Notes: a model not told the origin generated them from the sequence alone. A stretch of DNA of 12,414 bases from ANME-2 cluster archaeon (GCA_023544605.1 JAMJFQ010000050.1:1-12414), one strand, 5' to 3'. Counted from the stretch's first letter, positions 1 to 7,511 are shown. Numbers and translations: made by a program.

Positions 1-70
1 CCTTCTCGAGCAGCAGGTCGCAAAGATGTGAACCTAAAAAACCTGCTCCGCCTGTTACGATTGATTTCAT
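1..70 (-). CDS. NAD-dependent sugar epimerase/dehydratase (SDR), N-terminal fragment
   Basis: Only the first 23 codons are in the window; the gene runs off the left edge. They read MKSIVTGGAGFLGSHLCDLL and continue in frame. TGGAGFLGSH is the Gly-rich NAD-binding turn (GxxGxxG) of the extended short-chain dehydrogenase/reductase family, as in UDP-glucuronate decarboxylases, UDP-galactose 4-epimerases and dTDP-glucose dehydratases. The ATG lies just after a GGTG-like sequence. It follows the nucleotidyltransferase on the same strand after a 143-bp gap, so the two probably act together in nucleotide-sugar synthesis for surface glycans. The exact substrate cannot be told from this fragment. Confidence 0.85.
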   Translation of the reverse strand, partial: MKSIVTGGAGFLGSHLCDLLLEK

Positions 71-213
71 TTAATTCACCGATTCAAGTTCATATTATTG
101 GAAAAGAACGGACCTTATATTCATTTAGCACAATATAATTGCTTTTAAGTTCGATTGCCGATTCGAAGATAAGCCATTGGATTTTACTATTCCTACGAAC
201 CAATGTCGCACTT

Positions 214-1224
214 CTAAAACTCAATTGAAGAAGAATCCCCGATATTGAGTGAATTATGTTTCCCCACAAGGTTTGCATCATCGCCAATAATGGACGATTG
301 CAGGTTTACCTTTGATATATGTGTCCGTGCTCCTATCACGCTATTTGAAAGAATCGAATTTTCAATAATGGAATCATTTGCAATAGAGGCATACGGCCCT
401 ACAACCGAATTTACTACCCTGACATTGTCCCCGATGGCCACCGGGTGTATTATAACAGAATCCACAACTTCATAGTTGCCATTGTTGTTTTCCTTTTCAT
501 CCAGTAATACCCGGTTTGTCTCAAGCAGAGACTCGGCATGCCCACAATCGTACCAGCTTGAAACGGTAAAGGTCTTGAATTCGCTGCTGCGTTTGATCAT
601 CTCTTGCAGGGCATCTGTCAACTGGTACTCTCCACGCGTCTGGATATTATTCTCAAGCATCCAGTCAAGTATCTGGAACAACAACAGGGTATCCTGAATA
701 AAATAAACACCCGCAATACCCAGGTTCGAAGCTGGGTGTGCTGGTTTCTCCTCCAATTGTTTTATGCATGATGATCCGGGTTCCAGTTCAACGATACCAT
801 ATTTTTGTGGTTCATCAACCTCCCGTACTCCGATTGAACCCGAACATTGGCCATTATTCTTATGCTTCTCATAGAAATCCATGTAGCCGGATTTGAATAT
901 CATATCCCCCAGGGCTATCATGACATCTGAATCACCCACTTTATCCCGGGTCAGGAATATGGAGTGCCCAAGGCCAAGTCTTTCCTGTTGCTCAACATAC
1001 TGTATATTGAACACATTACGGTAATGTTCGTCCACATAGGATATCAACTGTTCTTTCCGGTATCCCACTATCAATATGACCTCTTCGGGTCCAAGGTCGA
1101 TCATCCGGTCAAGGATATGCCCGATAATGGGTTTGCCTGCAATAAATACCATAGGTTTGGGCTTAGTATGGGTATGGGGGAAGAGACGAGTGCCGGTGCC
1201 AGCTGCTGGTATGATCACTTTCAT
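214..1224 (-). CDS. Sugar-phosphate nucleotidyltransferase with C-terminal left-handed beta-helix
   Basis: This 336-aa protein should transfer a nucleotidyl group to a sugar 1-phosphate to make an NDP-sugar. The N-terminus MKVIIPAAGTGTRLFPHTHT carries the GxGTR nucleotide-binding loop (residues 9-13). K23 lies in the KPKPM segment, LGDMIF (105-110) supplies the metal-binding Asp, and EKP (159-161) and WYDCG (224-228) are typical of the RmlA/GlmU-type fold. Residues from about 252 on show hexapeptide-repeat periodicity (SVIIHPVAIGDN, NSVVGPYASI, NSILSNSVIG), i.e. a left-handed parallel beta-helix. The length fits long archaeal glucose-1-phosphate thymidylyl/uridylyltransferases, but the sugar and nucleotide are not determined. 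It ends with TAG. The ribosome binding site is weak. It lies upstream of an SDR on the same strand, which supports a nucleotide-sugar role. Confidence 0.9.
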   Translation of the reverse strand: MKVIIPAAGTGTRLFPHTHTKPKPMVFIAGKPIIGHILDRMIDLGPEEVILIVGYRKEQLISYVDEHYRNVFNIQYVEQQERLGLGHSIFLTRDKVGDSDVMIALGDMIFKSGYMDFYEKHKNNGQCSGSIGVREVDEPQKYGIVELEPGSSCIKQLEEKPAHPASNLGIAGVYFIQDTLLLFQILDWMLENNIQTRGEYQLTDALQEMIKRSSEFKTFTVSSWYDCGHAESLLETNRVLLDEKENNNGNYEVVDSVIIHPVAIGDNVRVVNSVVGPYASIANDSIIENSILSNSVIGARTHISKVNLQSSIIGDDANLVGKHNSLNIGDSSSIEF

Positions 1225-1280
1225 GGTTATCTTTTCTCTAATTAATTACACATTCAATGTATGGACTGAAATTGAACTTA

Positions 1281-1300
1281 ATGTATATATACTTATAATA
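1281..1300 (-). promoter_or_regulatory. Possible TATA box for the nucleotidyltransferase gene
   Basis: The sequence GTATATATAC at 1283-1292, flanked by further A/T, is the strongest archaeal TATA-like element upstream of the minus-strand gene starting at 1224. A start of transcription about 25 bp downstream would leave a leader of roughly 35-40 nt. This is inferred from position and base composition only. Confidence 0.35.
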
Positions 1301-1344
1301 AAAAAATAACAAGAAAAGTATTGGGACAACACTAATTAAGCATC

Positions 1345-1364
1345 AGGAACGTTTTTAAACCATT
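1345..1364 (+). promoter_or_regulatory. Possible TATA box (GTTTTTAAAC) for the 381-aa gene
   Basis: The perfect palindrome GTTTTTAAAC at 1351-1360 is preceded by purine-rich GGAAC, resembling a BRE plus TATA arrangement. Transcription would start near 1380 and give a very short leader just containing the GGGAGAG ribosome binding site (1383-1389) before the ATG at 1396. Inferred from spacing only. Confidence 0.35.
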
Positions 1365-1395
1365 AAATGCACATAAAATACAGGGAGAGCTTACA

Positions 1396-2541
1396 ATGAC
1401 CTTTGTGTTTCAAGATTCCACTGAAATGCCTTATAATAAAAACTTTATAGCTGACCTGAACAATTTTCTCGGCCTCATAGAAAAAACACTTCCCATTGAA
1501 AATAAAATCGTTGAGTTGAAAAGCCAAATTCATGAGGAAGAGGGAAAATACACTACCGAGACTACGATGCTGGATGACTTTTTATCAGAGCTGAACTCAT
1601 CACTTGACCAGCTTTCACACCAGTATACTATAGAATCAACTGCAAAATGCCGGGATAAATTGAAGGAATCCGGAGCAGCATGTGTAGAAAAACATAAAGA
1701 GCAGCTTAAGATCACCCTGAATGACATTAACCGCAGTTCAAAAGATGACATCGTACTGATGTCAAATGAGTTACGCAAAGAACTTGAACCATTCCTTTGG
1801 ACTGGAGTGTATAATGTGAACATGATAAGGCTCATTACCCACAGGGCAGATACATTGACTGGCAGCATCACCATGAACCTGAACGGCCTTTCATATACCT
1901 ATGAGACAACCTATGCTGATTTTCCTTTGCAGGTAAAGAAGTTCATGGATGAGATATCTATTCCGGTCTGGTCCAGGGGTGGCCTGATACATAAAGAGGA
2001 CAGGATCAAGCAGCTGGATATTTCTGACTATGTAATCAAACGGATATACACTGGTGAGGATTTCCAGATGGACCTTGAGAATAAGAAAGGCACCAAAAAG
2101 GTGAACCTGGTGGTTCCAGAAGAAATGAGTAACGCCAGTCTGATGTATGTTGATGAAGAAGTTACTGATATCACCAGTAATGATGAACTGGCACCTCAGG
2201 TGGATATCAATAAACTTGATGAACTCAGACAAAAGGTTATGGAATATATTGGGGATGATGCGAATATTATTACCAGGATTCTGGTCAATATTGAGATCGA
2301 TGAAAAAGATGCTATTGAAAATAATGAGTTATTCGAATGTACCAAGATCATCGCCTCCCAGTACGGTGAGATAATTAACGATATTTTTAACCACGGCATA
2401 ACCAAAAAGGAGATTGTCATTAAAGAGAGAATGGAAGATGGAAGTCGCAATGAGATTTTCGTCCGTGTGGAAGAGATCTCCAATCGGCTTTCTGCCCTTG
2501 GAGGGGACGGGCTGGAAATTAAAGGTCTACTGAACCTATAA
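1396..2541 (+). CDS. Uncharacterised 381-aa helical protein
   Basis: I do not recognise this family. The ATG has a good ribosome binding site, GGGAGAG, six bases upstream. Residues about 18-132 are strongly helical with charged heptad-like stretches (LIEKTLPIENKIVELKSQ, then AACVEKHKEQLKITLND), suggesting a coiled coil or helical bundle. Residues about 155-175 (GSITMNLNGLSYTYETTYAD) look like beta strands, and the C-terminal part (about 240-381) is mixed and acidic. There is no signal peptide, no membrane segment and no obvious nucleotide-binding motif, so it is probably a soluble cytoplasmic protein. It ends 20 bp before the acetyltransferase start and is likely co-transcribed with it, but that says little about function. 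Coding is supported by length, ribosome binding site and lack of a competing frame. Confidence 0.8.
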   Translation: MTFVFQDSTEMPYNKNFIADLNNFLGLIEKTLPIENKIVELKSQIHEEEGKYTTETTMLDDFLSELNSSLDQLSHQYTIESTAKCRDKLKESGAACVEKHKEQLKITLNDINRSSKDDIVLMSNELRKELEPFLWTGVYNVNMIRLITHRADTLTGSITMNLNGLSYTYETTYADFPLQVKKFMDEISIPVWSRGGLIHKEDRIKQLDISDYVIKRIYTGEDFQMDLENKKGTKKVNLVVPEEMSNASLMYVDEEVTDITSNDELAPQVDINKLDELRQKVMEYIGDDANIITRILVNIEIDEKDAIENNELFECTKIIASQYGEIINDIFNHGITKKEIVIKERMEDGSRNEIFVRVEEISNRLSALGGDGLEIKGLLNL

Positions 2542-2561
2542 TGTCCTGTCAGGTGTCCTAA

Positions 2562-2996
2562 TTGTTCAGTATTCGGCTGTTCCAACCCGAGGATTTTCAA
2601 AGAGTTATAGCTCTGGAAAGCCAGATATTTCAGGAACACGACCCCCACATCTACATGGAACTATATGAAAGCGTCCCTGGCGGGTTCTATGTAGCTGAAG
2701 ATGATGCAAAGGTGATAGGGTATGCAGTTGGTTTTATTTCGCTATCTGGTAACGGCAGGATTTTCACGCTGGCTGTAGAAGAAAGGTGCAGGGGCAGGGG
2801 AGTCGGTACCCAGTTGATCAACAGGATATGTGACGTATTAACTGAGAAAGGGGCAACAGTAGCCAGCCTGGAGGTCAGGATGAGCAACATCCCTGCCCAA
2901 CATTTTTACTTAAGGCATGGATTTGTGCCGGCTTGGGTGGAGCGTGGATATTACACTGACGGTGAAGATGCTCTGGTCATGAAAAAGGAACTTTGA
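2562..2996 (+). CDS. RimI-like GNAT N-acetyltransferase
   Basis: This 144-aa protein should transfer acetyl from acetyl-CoA to an amine, most likely a protein N-terminus. The acetyl-CoA pyrophosphate loop is clear: LAVEERCRGRGVGTQLI, with R77-x-x-G80-x-G82. It is followed by the strand-helix SLEVRMSNIPAQHFYLRHGF (102-121) and the C-terminal pattern YYTDGEDALVMKKEL, which is typical of RimI/Ard1-type enzymes. The start is TTG at 2562: a TAA lies immediately upstream in frame, no earlier start is possible, and AGGTG (2551-2555) sits six bases before it. Its stop is only 9 bp from the end of the convergent MFS gene. The physiological target is unknown. Confidence 0.88.
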   Translation: MFSIRLFQPEDFQRVIALESQIFQEHDPHIYMELYESVPGGFYVAEDDAKVIGYAVGFISLSGNGRIFTLAVEERCRGRGVGTQLINRICDVLTEKGATVASLEVRMSNIPAQHFYLRHGFVPAWVERGYYTDGEDALVMKKEL

Positions 2997-3005
2997 TACA
3001 CTTAC

Positions 3006-4217
3006 TTACCTGTGAGGCATAAATAATACGATGAGCAGTGAAGATAGGATCGCTACCCCTCCACCATAAATAAATGGGGCCGAAGGACCAAGAATATCCC
3101 ACACAAGTCCCGCAATGATACTCGCAAATAGCATCATGAATCCTGTGACAGCATGGTATATGCCCAGGGCGGTCCCTCTTTTGTCGGATGATACTAGATC
3201 AACGACATAGGCTTTCCCACTACCCTCGGTAAGTGCTTCGTACAGACCATATATCATGAAAAGCGGCCAGATGTAGATACTTTGCTGTACCCATGCAAAT
3301 CCAAAATATACAAACCCGAATACGATAAAGCCAGCACTCAGTATATTTCGCCGCCCCCATCGGTCTGAAAGTGTGCCAAGGGGAAACGAGCCCAGGGAAG
3401 ATACAATGTTGAACAGGATATAGCTTAATATTACCATGTACACAGAAAAACCAAGATTTTCGGCCCGCAGGATTAAGAACACATTACTTGAGTTGCCCAG
3501 GGCGAAAATAGCTGATATTAAAAGGAACACTTTATAGTCCCTGCTAAAATGAGACAATTTGAACGATATCCGCTCAGTTACATGTCTTTTGCGCTCTGAC
3601 ACAAAAAAAGTTACCAGCAGGATACTAAGTAGTCCAGGTATGAAAGCAGCAAGGAACACCACCCTGTAGTTGTCGCCCGAAAGGTAGAGTATTCCGAGCG
3701 CTATGAGTGGGCCTGCAACAGCCCCTATTGTATCCATTGACCTGTGCAATCCAAAAGAACGACCCATGTGTTCAATATCAGAGGAATCTGCGATCAGTGC
3801 ATCCCTGGCCGAAGTGCGCAGTCCTTTGCCTGTCCGGTCCATCAGCCGGGCGACCAGAACGAGGGGCCAGCCATATGCCATTGCCATAAGGGGTTTTGAG
3901 ATTGCAGAGATACTGTAACCGGCGATAACGAAGGGCTTGCGCTTTTTGGTCTTATCCGAATACCAACCGGATAAGACTTTAAGGATATTGGCCGAACTTT
4001 CAGCAAGTCCTTCGATCAACCCGACCAGGGCCATGGGTGCGCCCAGCACCAGTGTGAGGAAAAGGGGGATTATCGGGTAGAGCATCTCACTGGCAATATC
4101 AGTGAACAGGCTCACCAGCCCCAGGACAAAAACGTTCTTTTTGATGCCGGTTATCAGGAAATCCGGTTCATTTCCTGGGTCCGAGGATTTATTGTCGATA
4201 ATCAGTTTCCCCTCCAT
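3006..4217 (-). CDS. MFS transporter (12-TM type)
   Basis: A 403-aa integral membrane protein with the alternating hydrophobic segments of a 12-helix major facilitator. After a hydrophilic N-terminus of about 27 residues comes the first helix, then SEMLYPIIPLFLTLVLG. The motif A loop between helices 2 and 3 is GWYSDKTKKRKP (84-95), and its counterpart in the second half is GTLSDRWGRRNIL (281-293). MDRTGKGLRTSARDALIADS (126-145) is characteristic of one MFS_1 subgroup found in archaea and deltaproteobacteria. The substrate cannot be predicted. The annotated ATG is directly followed by GGAGGGG and lacks an upstream ribosome binding site, so initiation may be leaderless or a few codons away. It converges on the acetyltransferase gene with a 9-bp gap. 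Confidence 0.92.
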   Translation of the reverse strand: MEGKLIIDNKSSDPGNEPDFLITGIKKNVFVLGLVSLFTDIASEMLYPIIPLFLTLVLGAPMALVGLIEGLAESSANILKVLSGWYSDKTKKRKPFVIAGYSISAISKPLMAMAYGWPLVLVARLMDRTGKGLRTSARDALIADSSDIEHMGRSFGLHRSMDTIGAVAGPLIALGILYLSGDNYRVVFLAAFIPGLLSILLVTFFVSERKRHVTERISFKLSHFSRDYKVFLLISAIFALGNSSNVFLILRAENLGFSVYMVILSYILFNIVSSLGSFPLGTLSDRWGRRNILSAGFIVFGFVYFGFAWVQQSIYIWPLFMIYGLYEALTEGSGKAYVVDLVSSDKRGTALGIYHAVTGFMMLFASIIAGLVWDILGPSAPFIYGGGVAILSSLLIVLFMPHR

Positions 4218-4280
4218 ATCAAATTGGTTTTTGTGGTTTTATTGACTGTCTCCTCATTAACAGCGATTCTGGTCTTAAAA

Positions 4281-4300
4281 AGATTTATAATAAATTATAT
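4281..4300 (-). promoter_or_regulatory. Possible TATA element upstream of the MFS gene
   Basis: The A/T block ATTTATAATAAAT (4283-4295) reads as a TATA-like element on the minus strand, about 70 bp before the MFS start. A leader containing GAGGAG, well separated from the ATG, would result. Weak, position-based call. Confidence 0.25.
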
Positions 4301-4532
4301 CCAAGGGCACAATTTCATAATCCAGTTATGTAGTAACGCACGGTTCCATTTTCCAGTGATTTTTAAGACGGTAATTAATGACGGATGACGCTGGTTTACG
4401 TTGAATTTGCATTAATCTGCTTTTATTGCAATCATTGAAATAACTGGATTTTGGTACAGTGCCGTTCTTGCAATAAGGTGTATATACGAACACAGATTTG
4501 TAGTCGTATCTATTTAAGATATATTCACTGTA
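4301..4532. other. Non-coding stretch with one arm of a direct repeat
   Basis: I see no convincing gene here on either strand. Short open frames exist, including a Cys-rich one beginning near 4442, but none has a ribosome binding site or family-like sequence. The only structure noted is the first copy of the repeat TAACTGGATTTTGGTA at 4441. Together with the remnant that follows, it looks like the debris of a deleted or rearranged gene. Confidence 0.4.
4441..4463 (+). repeat. Direct repeat, copy 1
   Basis: A 23-bp sequence starting TAACTGGATTTTGGTA and ending GTGCC. It matches copy 2 at 4533-4555 at 21 of 23 positions, offset by 92 bp. In one frame both copies read Asn-Trp-Ile-Leu-Val, but they lie in different frames relative to the downstream remnant. 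Confidence 0.7.
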
Positions 4533-4555
4533 TAACTGGATTTTGGTATTGTGCC
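4533..4555 (+). repeat. Direct repeat, copy 2
   Basis: Second copy of the 23-bp repeat (21/23 identity to 4441-4463). It lies exactly at the point where recognisable protein similarity of the downstream remnant begins, suggesting that the duplication and the gene truncation are linked. Confidence 0.7.
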
Positions 4556-4728
4556 TGCATTTCCAGGACCTCTATACTATTGACATTGAAAGGATACAGC
4601 GTTGCGGTGTTCATTATGCTCTGCCAGACGGCAGAGTGATACCTTTTTGCACGTATAACTCATTATACCGGGCGCAAGTGGAGAGACAATTTTCAAAACC
4701 ACTCAATATTAACACAATTGCCGTTTGA
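4534..4728 (+). pseudogene. C-terminal remnant of a radical SAM protein (COG1964-like)
   Basis: The frame from 4534 to the TGA at 4726-4728 encodes about 64 residues. They contain CLHFQDLYTIDIERIQRC followed by GVHYALPDGRVIPFCTYN and RAQVERQFSKPL. This layout (HF-D-Y---D-ER---C--HYA-PDGR-IPFC--N) is what I remember from the C-terminal end of archaeal radical SAM proteins of the COG1964 group, which includes tetraether-lipid synthase relatives. The N-terminal two thirds, including the CxxxCxxC cluster motif, is absent; upstream there is a stop (TAG at 4501) within a few codons. There is no plausible start or ribosome binding site. A T6 run follows the stop. I infer a truncated, non-functional relic; family assignment is from memory of the motif. 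Confidence 0.6.
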
Positions 4729-4773
4729 TCTTATTTTTTAAGAAGAGAATCATATTACAAAGAACAACAATGA

Positions 4774-4796
4774 TTTATGTTATATTAGTGTATACT
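4774..4796 (+). promoter_or_regulatory. Possible TATA region for the prs operon
   Basis: TTTATGTTATATTAG with a following TATAC forms an A/T-rich TATA-like block about 40-55 bp before the prs start. Transcription would begin near 4805-4812 and leave a short leader holding the GAGGGA ribosome binding site. Weak, position-based call. Confidence 0.3.
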
Positions 4797-4830
4797 ACCT
4801 TTCCAAAATGAAGATTTGAGGGATTTGCTT

Positions 4831-5682
4831 TTGAAAGTAATTGGAGGACCATCATCACAACTTTTGGCCAGCAGGGTAGCGTCTGCCCTGGGATGTGAAC
4901 TTGCGGTATGTGAGTTCAAAACCTTCCCGGACAATGAGATGTATATTCGTATTCTGGATGACATCGGCCCGGAAGCCGTAATTGTGCAGAGTACGGCCAC
5001 GGATTCTGATTTTATGGCACTGCTGCAGCTTATTGATGCTTGCAGCACTGCCAAGCGTACTCATGTGGTCATTCCCTACATGGGCTATGCCAGGCAGGAC
5101 AAGATATTCAAGAAGGGCGAAGCACTCAGTGCAAGGGCAATAGCTCGCACTATTGAAGCTGATAATGTAATAACAGTGAACATACACGAAAATTCTGTGC
5201 TGGACCATTTCAAATGCAATGCTATCAATATCAATGCTGCGCCCCTGATAGGCCAGTATATACGGGACATAGATCAGTTCCACCAGCCTGTGATACTGGC
5301 GCCTGACCAGGGGGCTAAGGAACTGGCGGCATCGGCGGCAGAGGAATTGGGAATTGATTACGATTATCTTGAAAAGAAAAGGCTAAGCGGCGACACGGTA
5401 AAGGTAAAACCCAAGAATCTTGATGTGAGGGACAGGGATGTAGTAATACTGGATGACATTGTTTCAACCGGAGGTACCATGGCAGAAGCTGTACGCTTGC
5501 TACGGGAACAGGGTGCCGCCGATGTATATGTTGCCTGTATCCACCCGGTGCTGGCGGGTAGTGCTATTCTCAAAATGTACCAATCAGGTGTTATGGATGT
5601 GATCACCACCGACACCATTGAAAAGGCCGTTAGCAGGATAAGTGTGGCGCCGCTGCTGGCACAGACCTTAAGCGAACTATAA
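4831..5682 (+). CDS. prs: Ribose-phosphate pyrophosphokinase (PRPP synthetase)
   Basis: This enzyme makes 5-phosphoribosyl 1-pyrophosphate from ribose 5-phosphate and ATP, feeding nucleotide, histidine and tryptophan synthesis. Key parts of the 283-aa form are KVIGGPSSQLLA at the start, FPDNEMYIRI (32-41), and PYMGYARQDKIFKKGEALSA (82-101) with the ATP-binding RQDK. APDQGAKELA (157-166) and the Lys-rich EKKR (181-184) follow. The PRPP-binding loop VILDDIVSTGGTM (205-217) has the double Asp. The size matches short archaeal enzymes. I place the start at TTG 4831 because GAGGGA (4818-4823) lies seven bases before it and the family usually begins M-K-x-I-G-G. A TTG at 4816 would add five residues and has no ribosome binding site. 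It is the first gene of an operon; the next gene starts 3 bp after its TAA. Confidence 0.96.
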   Translation: MKVIGGPSSQLLASRVASALGCELAVCEFKTFPDNEMYIRILDDIGPEAVIVQSTATDSDFMALLQLIDACSTAKRTHVVIPYMGYARQDKIFKKGEALSARAIARTIEADNVITVNIHENSVLDHFKCNAININAAPLIGQYIRDIDQFHQPVILAPDQGAKELAASAAEELGIDYDYLEKKRLSGDTVKVKPKNLDVRDRDVVILDDIVSTGGTMAEAVRLLREQGAADVYVACIHPVLAGSAILKMYQSGVMDVITTDTIEKAVSRISVAPLLAQTLSEL

Positions 5683-5685
5683 TCC

Positions 5686-6609
5686 ATGAAATCACAAACA
5701 AAGATGAAACTCATGGCTCCGGCAGAGTCCATGCACACTGCTGTTAATGTGATCGAGGCAGGTGCTGATGAGATATACCTGGGGCTGGAAACACCGGGAC
5801 TGGTGAACCTGAACCTGTCGGGGAGAGGCAGGAGCTGTAATGTGAAAGACCAGTCCGAGCTGGCAGATATTGTGGCGTTCGCCCATGAGCGGGGTGTGCT
5901 TGTCGATTATACGGTCAATGCACCGTTCATGGCAGATTCCTTGGAAGAGATGTATATAGACCATGTAATGCGTGGTGTGGATGCAGGGGTGGATGCCCTG
6001 ATCGTAGGCGAGTTCGGTGCCCTCGGATTATTGCATGAACTGGACCTGGGATTGCCCATCCATGCCAGTGTGCTGCTCAATAATTTCAACAGGGGCCAAA
6101 TTGAAATGCTTGCCGACCTCGGTGTAGCCAAAGTGGTGCTGCCTTTTAAGATCACATTAGATGAAATAAGACAGCTATCTGACCTTGGCGTGGAACTGGA
6201 AGTGTTCGGACAGTTCGGGTGTTCCAATATCAACGGTACCTGCCACCTGATACATAATGCCGATGAAAGCATAAGCCTGGGGTTGCCCTGCAGGGCGAAT
6301 TACCGGGTGTCAGAAGACGGCAGGCTGCATGCCATACTGGATGCGGGCACTGACTGTTCACTGTGCAGCCTGGGAGAGTTGATGGATGCTGGGGTCTCGG
6401 CATTGAAAGTAGTGGGCAGGTGCATGAATCCCGAGATGATACGGACCATTATCCAGACCTACCGGAGTGGTATTGATATGGTTCAGGATGGTGCAGGGCC
6501 CAATGATATCAAGGATTGGGTATTGGAGGAGATACCGTTCTGGATGATGATGTGTGACCAGCACAGGTGCAAGTACCTGAGAACACCCATTAATGATTCA
6601 TATGTATAG
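5686..6609 (+). CDS. U32-family (UbiU-like) protein with candidate 4Fe-4S cysteines
   Basis: A 307-aa protein of the U32 'peptidase' family. These proteins have a TIM-barrel-like core and in characterised cases help oxygen-independent hydroxylation rather than proteolysis. Typical motifs are MKLMAPAESMHTAVNVIEAG, ADEIYLGLE (28-36), and the late SLGELMDAGVSALKVVGR (228-245). Cysteines C179, C186 (spacing X6), C202 (X15) and C227 line up with the four cluster ligands I recall for E. coli UbiU (169, 176, 193, 232: X6, X16, then X38). C224, C290 and C295 are extra. The start at 5686 lies 3 bp after prs, probably translationally coupled; an internal ATG at 5704 would give the more usual family N-terminus. 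It ends with TAG. It is paired with a UbiV-like gene, and the two probably form a heterodimer. Substrate unknown. Confidence 0.85.
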   Translation: MKSQTKMKLMAPAESMHTAVNVIEAGADEIYLGLETPGLVNLNLSGRGRSCNVKDQSELADIVAFAHERGVLVDYTVNAPFMADSLEEMYIDHVMRGVDAGVDALIVGEFGALGLLHELDLGLPIHASVLLNNFNRGQIEMLADLGVAKVVLPFKITLDEIRQLSDLGVELEVFGQFGCSNINGTCHLIHNADESISLGLPCRANYRVSEDGRLHAILDAGTDCSLCSLGELMDAGVSALKVVGRCMNPEMIRTIIQTYRSGIDMVQDGAGPNDIKDWVLEEIPFWMMMCDQHRCKYLRTPINDSYV

Positions 6610-6631
6610 AGTTTGATACGAGGTTTGATGT

Positions 6632-7495
6632 GTGATCGAGATACGTACCAGTGATCCAGCAAAGTTCGACCGGTTAGCGGGCCTGTGTGGGGAGATGAGA
6701 GCCGGCATGGGTATTGGCAGCGAGTGCTGTGTGCACAGGCTGCCGTCCGTTGAGCAGGTGGAGGCTGTCGCCGGACAGATCGATGGACTGACTGTGGTGA
6801 CGCCTATCACGCCGCAAAAGCACTATGAATGGATGCTGGGATTTATCAGGAGTCTGCCTGCGGGCATCAGGCTTGTGGTCAATGATGTGGGTGTGCTGTA
6901 TGCCCTGCACCGGGAGGGGGGACTGGAGGATTTCTGTGCAGTGGTGGCTGGCCGGGGTATCGTGCATACATCCGAGGCTTGCCCCTGGGTGGACCATCTG
7001 ATACGGGATGAGTTCGAAGACGTTAAGGCGGCATTCTTGCAGACCAATCTTAATTACAGCAGGACACTGGAATTCATGAAAGGTATGGGTATATCGGCCA
7101 TGGAGACCGACCTGGAATCCAGGACCATAAGGGCAGCACGTACGACCGGGCTGCCGGTGGGTGCACATGCTGAATATATTGTAGTATCATACGCTCGGTC
7201 CTGTCATACTGCCCGGTTCTTTGGTGAGCGGCCGCCCCATTGTGTCCAACGGTGTAATAACCCAATGGAGCTTGAACTGGTGGATATGTTCGACCTGTCA
7301 GGCACACCGCCGGGGTTCGCCCAGCCCAGCCCACAAATGCTTGAGATATTTCCCACCCTGCATTTGCTTGGGAACACTGTCTACTTCAAAAGTGATTGTA
7401 AGGACACTACCGGGCTGGAGCGGGTGATACTGAACGCTCAGATGTATACGGATGATGCTCTGAAGCAGGCAATTGGAACCTTTGAGGATAAATAG
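6632..7495 (+). CDS. U32-family (UbiV-like) protein with candidate 4Fe-4S cysteines
   Basis: A 287-aa divergent partner of the preceding U32 protein. The GTG start is supported by GAGGT (6620-6624) seven bases upstream. C191-X12-C204-X3-C208 (in SCHTARFFGERPPHCVQRC) has exactly the spacing I recall for E. coli UbiV (C180-X12-C193-X3-C197), and C32/C33 near the N-terminus can supply the fourth ligand (UbiV C39). RLVVNDVGVLY (80-90) and NLNYSRTLEF (139-148) are typical late-barrel segments of the short U32 group. It follows its partner by 22 bp and is the last gene of the prs operon. It lacks the extra C-terminal domain of the longer tRNA/rRNA-hydroxylating U32 proteins. I infer a Fe-S heterodimer for an anaerobic hydroxylation; the target is unknown. 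Confidence 0.83.
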   Translation: MIEIRTSDPAKFDRLAGLCGEMRAGMGIGSECCVHRLPSVEQVEAVAGQIDGLTVVTPITPQKHYEWMLGFIRSLPAGIRLVVNDVGVLYALHREGGLEDFCAVVAGRGIVHTSEACPWVDHLIRDEFEDVKAAFLQTNLNYSRTLEFMKGMGISAMETDLESRTIRAARTTGLPVGAHAEYIVVSYARSCHTARFFGERPPHCVQRCNNPMELELVDMFDLSGTPPGFAQPSPQMLEIFPTLHLLGNTVYFKSDCKDTTGLERVILNAQMYTDDALKQAIGTFEDK

Positions 7496-7503
7496 GTGAA
7501 TTA

Positions 7504-7511
7504 TTTTTTTT
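7504..7511 (+). terminator. Oligo-T terminator of the prs-U32 operon
   Basis: An uninterrupted run of eight T begins 8 bp after the TAG of the UbiV-like gene. Oligo-T on the coding strand without a needed hairpin is the standard intrinsic termination signal in archaea. The run overlaps the last codon of the convergent 49-aa gene. Confidence 0.65.

Noticed and set aside
4237..4275. Twelve-codon frame starting ATGAGGAGACAG before the MFS gene as a leader peptide
   Set aside because: It ends just before the MFS ATG, but there is no ribosome binding site for it and no attenuator-like structure; too weak to call.
4451..4639. Cys-rich 62-residue frame (CRSC...CSR) resembling a zinc ribbon
   Set aside because: No ribosome binding site and irregular Cys spacing. 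It reads across the second repeat copy out of frame with the radical SAM remnant, so it is a chance frame.
5686..6609. A true secreted peptidase or collagenase from the U32 family
   Set aside because: No signal peptide, the short two-gene UbiU/UbiV arrangement and cluster-type cysteines point to an Fe-S protein, not a protease.
6607..6640. TAG of the first U32 gene as another read-through site joining both U32 proteins
   Set aside because: The second gene is in a different frame with its own GAGGT and GTG start; read-through soon meets a TGA.
6530..7170. Long minus-strand frames opposite the U32 genes
   Set aside because: They are antisense shadows of a well-supported coding frame, with His/Pro/Arg-rich, low-complexity translations and no ribosome binding sites.
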